This document shows, piece by piece, positions 60,583-64,000 of a stretch of 64,000 bases of DNA (position 1 is its first letter; each line of letters begins with the position of its first letter). This DNA comes from Flavobacteriaceae bacterium (GTDB lineage: Bacteria > Bacteroidota > Bacteroidia > Flavobacteriales > Flavobacteriaceae). The position numbers and the translations under genes were made by a program. The notes under the pieces are model-generated. The model searched no databases and was not told the DNA's origin. It saw only the letters and a list, made by a program, of their open reading frames with translations. Where the stretch lies: positions 372,001 to 436,000 of the forward strand of contig JAGYJA010000007.1 of NCBI GenBank assembly GCA_018402385.1. The letters run 5' to 3'.

Positions 60583-62790
60583 ATGACCCAGGATGTTTTA
60601 GAAAAAGAAAACAAAGAAATTGCCAAGCAATACAAAGAGCTTCTTAAAATCAGTTACCGCACACTTTCGCCGGAGGATAAAAAACTGATAAGAAAGGCCT
60701 TTGACATTGCTGTGGATGCACACAAAGAACAACGGCGAAAATCAGGTGAAGCATACATCTTTCACCCCATAGCCGTTGCTAAAATTGTCGCATCAGAAAT
60801 TGGCCTTGATGCTACATCCATTGCTGCTGCTTTACTGCACGATGTTGTTGAAGACACCAGTTATACCCTCAACGACATAGAACAACTTTTTGGTGCTACC
60901 GTAGCTCGCATTGTTGATGGTCTTACAAAAATTTCAGCGATTGAACAGGAACGCGACGTTTCGCTTCAAGCAGAAAATTTTAGAAAAATGCTACTCACTC
61001 TCAATGAAGATGTGCGGGTCATTATCATTAAAATTGCAGACCGCTTGCACAACATGCAAACGATGGAATCAATGAGAGTGGATAAGCAAATTAAAATAGC
61101 TTCAGAAACCCTTTATATCTATGCCCCACTGGCGCACAGAATTGGTCTTTACAACATAAAAACCGAGCTGGAAGATTTAGGACTCAAATACACAGAGCCC
61201 GAAGTGTACAATGATATCTTCAACAAAATCAAAGAAAGTAAAGAAGAACAGGATAAATACATTGAAGAGTTCAACAATATTATTAAAACATCACTGGATA
61301 AAGAGCAGCTTGATTATGAGATAAAGGGACGCCCAAAGTCCATCTTTTCGATTCGCAGAAAAATGCTCATGCAAAATGTTACCTATGAAGAGGTCTTTGA
61401 TAAATTTGCCGTAAGAATCATTTACAAATGTGATTTAGAACTGGAAAAATTCATTGCCTGGAAGATTTATTCCATCGTAACAGACCATTTTAGACCTAAT
61501 CCAACGCGTCTTCGGGATTGGATTTCCTCACCCAAATCAACCGGTTATGAAGCGCTACACATTACTGTTATGGGTCCTAAAGGTCGCTGGGTTGAAGTTC
61601 AAATTCGCAGCGAGCGCATGAATGAAATCGCCGAAAAAGGATTTGCCGCTCATTACAAATACAAAAACAACAACGAAGAAGAAGATCAGAACCTCGAAGC
61701 CTGGCTCAATCGTCTTCAAGAAGCTTTGGAAGGCTCTGAAACCAATGCTGTAGATTTTGTTGAACAATTCAAACTCAATCTATATGCCAAAGAAATTTTT
61801 GTTTTCACTCCCTTAGGTGATTTAATCTCTTTACCAAAAGGCGCAACTGCCCTGGATTTTGCTTTTAGCATCCATACAGAAGTGGGCACTAAAACCCGCG
61901 GCACAAAAGTCAATGGAAAACTAATGCCCCTGAGCACACAATTAAAAAGTGGTGATCAGGTAGAAATCATTACATCAGAAAATGCGAAGCCCAATGCAAA
62001 CTGGTTAAATTATACCACTACTGCCAAAGCAAAATCTAAAATTAGATCCTCTCTCAAAGAAGAAAAGAAAAAGATTGCAGAAGATGGAAAAGAAATTTTA
62101 TCCAGAAAGTTGAAATCCCTGAAAATAAATCTGGACGAGAAAACCATCAATCAAATGGTGGTGTTTTTTAAAGTAAAAACCAGTCTTGATTTGTTTTACA
62201 GAGTGGGCAACGGCATTATTGACAACCAGCAGCTAAGAAACTTTGCAGGTTCAAGAAGCAATGCTTTATTAGGGTTTTTCAAAAATCGAATACGAAAACA
62301 AGCGGACCCTGCTGAAATTGAAAAAGATGAAATTTCAGTCAAATATGACCAATTGGTTTTTGGAAAAGAAGAAGAAAAGCTTGATTATACCATTGCAAAC
62401 TGCTGCAACCCCATACCAGGCGATCCTGTTTTTGGTTTTATCACAGTGAGTGATGGTATTAAAATTCATAAAAACAATTGTCCCAACGCGCTGCAGCTGC
62501 AAAGTAATTTTACATACAGAATCATTCAAGCAAAGTGGATTGATTCCTCTCAACAAGACTTCAAGGCTCAGATAAAAATAACAGGCATTGATAATCTTGG
62601 GTTGGTAAATTCTGTTACTAAGGTGATTTCAAACCATATGAACATAGACATTAAGAGTTTAAGTTTTGACAGTGATGACGGCGTTTTTACCGGAAACATT
62701 ATCGTAATCGTAAAAAATAAAAACATCTTAAATGAAGTCATCACCAAAATCAAAAAAATTAATGGGATTGATAAAGTGACAAGAGTCTAA
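60583..62790 (+). CDS. rel: Bifunctional (p)ppGpp synthetase/hydrolase
   Basis: A 735-residue RelA/SpoT homologue. The HD hydrolase domain is about residues 35-190, with LLHDVVEDTSYTL, KIADRLHNMQTM and PLAHRIGLYNIKTELEDLG. The synthetase domain is about 235-365, with GRPKSIFSIRRKMLM and SPKSTGYEALHITVMG. Both active sites appear intact, so the protein should make and degrade (p)ppGpp. The TGS domain (about 390-460, ATALDFAFSIHTEVG) and C-terminal ACT domain (about 655-735) are present. It is followed after 26 bases by a Fur-family gene and then purA; ppGpp also inhibits purine enzymes, a functional parallel only. Confidence 0.97.
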   Translation: MTQDVLEKENKEIAKQYKELLKISYRTLSPEDKKLIRKAFDIAVDAHKEQRRKSGEAYIFHPIAVAKIVASEIGLDATSIAAALLHDVVEDTSYTLNDIEQLFGATVARIVDGLTKISAIEQERDVSLQAENFRKMLLTLNEDVRVIIIKIADRLHNMQTMESMRVDKQIKIASETLYIYAPLAHRIGLYNIKTELEDLGLKYTEPEVYNDIFNKIKESKEEQDKYIEEFNNIIKTSLDKEQLDYEIKGRPKSIFSIRRKMLMQNVTYEEVFDKFAVRIIYKCDLELEKFIAWKIYSIVTDHFRPNPTRLRDWISSPKSTGYEALHITVMGPKGRWVEVQIRSERMNEIAEKGFAAHYKYKNNNEEEDQNLEAWLNRLQEALEGSETNAVDFVEQFKLNLYAKEIFVFTPLGDLISLPKGATALDFAFSIHTEVGTKTRGTKVNGKLMPLSTQLKSGDQVEIITSENAKPNANWLNYTTTAKAKSKIRSSLKEEKKKIAEDGKEILSRKLKSLKINLDEKTINQMVVFFKVKTSLDLFYRVGNGIIDNQQLRNFAGSRSNALLGFFKNRIRKQADPAEIEKDEISVKYDQLVFGKEEEKLDYTIANCCNPIPGDPVFGFITVSDGIKIHKNNCPNALQLQSNFTYRIIQAKWIDSSQQDFKAQIKITGIDNLGLVNSVTKVISNHMNIDIKSLSFDSDDGVFTGNIIVIVKNKNILNEVITKIKKINGIDKVTRV

Positions 62791-62798
62791 AAAAAACG

Positions 62799-62806
62799 TA
62801 AATTTG
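62799..62806 (+). promoter_or_regulatory. -7 element of the Fur-family regulator/purA unit
   Basis: TAAATTTG matches TANNTTTG and ends ten bases before the ATG at 62817. A TTG at 62768-62770 is 28 bases upstream, too far for the consensus spacing. Confidence 0.45.
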
Positions 62807-62816
62807 CAGTTGAAAA

Positions 62817-63281
62817 ATGACAGATACTAAAACAAATATTAGCAACAATCAGGCAATCGTAAAAAATGTTTTTACAAGCTTTTTAGAAGAAAAAGGGCAC
62901 CGTAAAACACCTGAACGCTTTGCAATTCTTCAAGAAATATACAACAACTCAGAACATTTTGATATTGAATCACTATATATCAAAATGAAAAATAAGAAGT
63001 ATCGTGTGAGCAGGGCCACACTTTACAACACCATTGAGTTGCTTCTCGATTGTGGTTTGGTGCGCAAACACCAGTTTGGAAAAAATCAGGCACATTATGA
63101 AAAATCCTATTTTGACCGCCAACACGACCACGTTATTTTAACTGATACCGGTGAGGTTATTGAGTTCTGTGACCCGCGTATCCAATCGATAAAAAAAACC
63201 ATAGAAGAGGTTTTTGATATCGAAATTACAAATCATTCACTTTACTTTTACGGAAACAAAAAACAACCGAATAATACTTAA
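62817..63281 (+). CDS. Fur family transcriptional regulator
   Basis: A 154-residue winged-helix protein. DNA-binding helix region: [20 protein letters not shown] (residues 23-42) and [20 protein letters not shown] (about 62-81). The dimerisation part has [20 protein letters not shown], with a metal-binding HDH, and [15 protein letters not shown]. The C-terminal CxxC pairs of zinc-stabilised Fur proteins are absent; only one Cys (EFCD) is seen near the site. It may sense iron, zinc or peroxide. It lies three bases before purA and probably shares its transcript. Confidence 0.92.
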   Translation: MTDTKTNISNNQAIVKNVFTSFLEEKGHRKTPERFAILQEIYNNSEHFDIESLYIKMKNKKYRVSRATLYNTIELLLDCGLVRKHQFGKNQAHYEKSYFDRQHDHVILTDTGEVIEFCDPRIQSIKKTIEEVFDIEITNHSLYFYGNKKQPNNT

Positions 63282-63284
63282 AAA

Positions 63285-64000
63285 ATGGCAGTAGATTTAC
63301 TACTTGGTCTGCAATGGGGCGACGAAGGAAAAGGAAAAATAGTTGACGTTTTAACCCAAAACTATGACATTGTAGCAAGATTTCAAGGGGGACCCAACGC
63401 AGGACATACCCTAGAATTTGACGGTATAAAACACGTCTTGAGAACCATCCCTTCAGGTATTTTCCATTCAAAAACTATCAACCTTATTGGAAACGGAGTC
63501 GTCATTGACCCCGTGGTTTTTGTCAAAGAATTGGAAGGCCTCGATAAATTCAATATAGACTATAAAAGCAAACTTTTTATTTCGCGTAAAGCACACGTCA
63601 TACTTCCCACACACCGCTTGCTGGATGCCGCTTCAGAAGCCTCAAAAGGCAAAGCAAAAATAGGTTCAACGCTCAAAGGCATTGGCCCCACATATATGGA
63701 CAAAACCGGAAGAAACGGTTTGCGTATTGGCGATTTGGAAATGCCAAATTGGGAAAAAAACTATCGTGCTTTAGCAGAAAAGCATTTGGGACTTATCGAC
63801 TTTTATGATGTAGATGTTCAGTTTGACCTTGATGAGATGGAAGAAGAATTTTTTACGGCAGTTGAAACTCTTAAAACATTGACATTTATCGACAGTGAAG
63901 AATACCTTCATCAAGCTCAAAAAGCAGGTAAATCCATCCTTGCTGAAGGCGCACAAGGCTCCTTACTTGATATCGATTTTGGAACTTATCCTTTTGTGAC
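63285..64000 (+). CDS. purA: Adenylosuccinate synthase (3' end beyond window)
   Basis: Only the first 238 codons are in the window. Converts IMP to adenylosuccinate using GTP and aspartate. Visible motifs: LGLQWGDEGKGKIVD (residues 7-21, P-loop with catalytic Asp), GGPNAGHTLEFDG (His41 region), GNGVVIDPVVF and GSTLKGIGPTYMDK. The last motif visible is ILAEGAQGSLLDIDFGTYPF. The start MAVDLLLGLQWGDEGKGKIV lies three bases after the Fur-family stop. With purH, it completes an IMP-to-AMP theme at the two ends of the window. Confidence 0.97.
   Translation, partial: MAVDLLLGLQWGDEGKGKIVDVLTQNYDIVARFQGGPNAGHTLEFDGIKHVLRTIPSGIFHSKTINLIGNGVVIDPVVFVKELEGLDKFNIDYKSKLFISRKAHVILPTHRLLDAASEASKGKAKIGSTLKGIGPTYMDKTGRNGLRIGDLEMPNWEKNYRALAEKHLGLIDFYDVDVQFDLDEMEEEFFTAVETLKTLTFIDSEEYLHQAQKAGKSILAEGAQGSLLDIDFGTYPFV

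Overview
The window comes from an AT-rich Bacteroidota chromosome, most likely a marine member of the Flavobacteriaceae. The evidence is Bacteroidota-type promoters (TTG, a 17-23 base spacer, then TANNTTTG), the purH-mreBCD-mrdA-rodA and coaX-lptC-ppiD gene orders, a mevalonate-pathway HMG-CoA reductase next to a GYDIA-type GHMP kinase, many short lipoprotein signals ending in SC, TC or GC, and an arsenosugar gene set. No rRNA, CRISPR array, insertion sequence, prophage or replication origin was seen. Both ends cut through genes: a secreted S8 protease at the left and purA at the right.

Layout. 1-4.0 kb: S8 protease, a gap with a decayed GAF-domain gene and repeats, and a MacB-like ABC permease. 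4-11.2 kb: purH and the rod-shape and elongasome genes mreB, mreC, mreD, mrdA and rodA. 11.2-30.2 kb: housekeeping and envelope genes (endonuclease, DppC-like permease, S41 tail-specific protease, surE, lpxB, NlpC/P60 hydrolase, BASS transporter, S9 peptidase, ComEC, thioredoxin, POT transporter, DPP IV) and the HMG-CoA reductase/GHMP kinase pair. 30.2-36.7 kb: a leftward envelope operon, coaX, outer-membrane protein, TPR protein, lptC, a small membrane protein and a PpiD-like isomerase. 36.8-40 kb: an accessory patch behind tRNA-Phe, with a GIY-YIG gene, two 61-bp direct repeats that imitate the tRNA 3' end, a frameshifted secreted protein, another hypothetical protein and a FISUMP lipoprotein. 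40-47.1 kb: an arsenosugar biosynthesis cluster. 47-52 kb: a GH-like lipoprotein, a second DUF547 protein, and an FAD oxidoreductase with a membrane polyferredoxin. 52-64 kb: DUF3810, tandem amidohydrolases, a DUF6503-type lipoprotein, a TrmH methyltransferase, an M48 protease, Rel, a Fur-family regulator and purA.

How the genes work together. The arsenosugar cluster reads as a pathway. ArsM methylates arsenite, and ArsS (radical SAM) is expected to join dimethylarsenic to the 5'-deoxyadenosyl group of SAM. A purine-nucleoside phosphorylase could then remove adenine, and the TIGR04282- and TIGR04283-type glycosyltransferases could build the sugar end. The phosphorylase has Asp233 where guanine/hypoxanthine-specific trimeric enzymes have Asn, which fits an adenine-bearing substrate. 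A rhodanese, a CxxC peroxidase-like protein and a DUF547 lipoprotein lie in the same run.

The most unusual structure is at tRNA-Phe. A small nuclease gene begins four bases after the tRNA terminator and ends in a 61-bp tail. That tail carries the tRNA T-arm start and acceptor end around a GC-rich hairpin. A second copy of the tail lies 1,059 bp further on, with an unrelated gene between the copies. It looks like a pair of small tRNA-targeting elements, one of them gutted. Small REP-like palindromes sit directly on the translation starts of lpxB, a glycosyltransferase and the phosphorylase.
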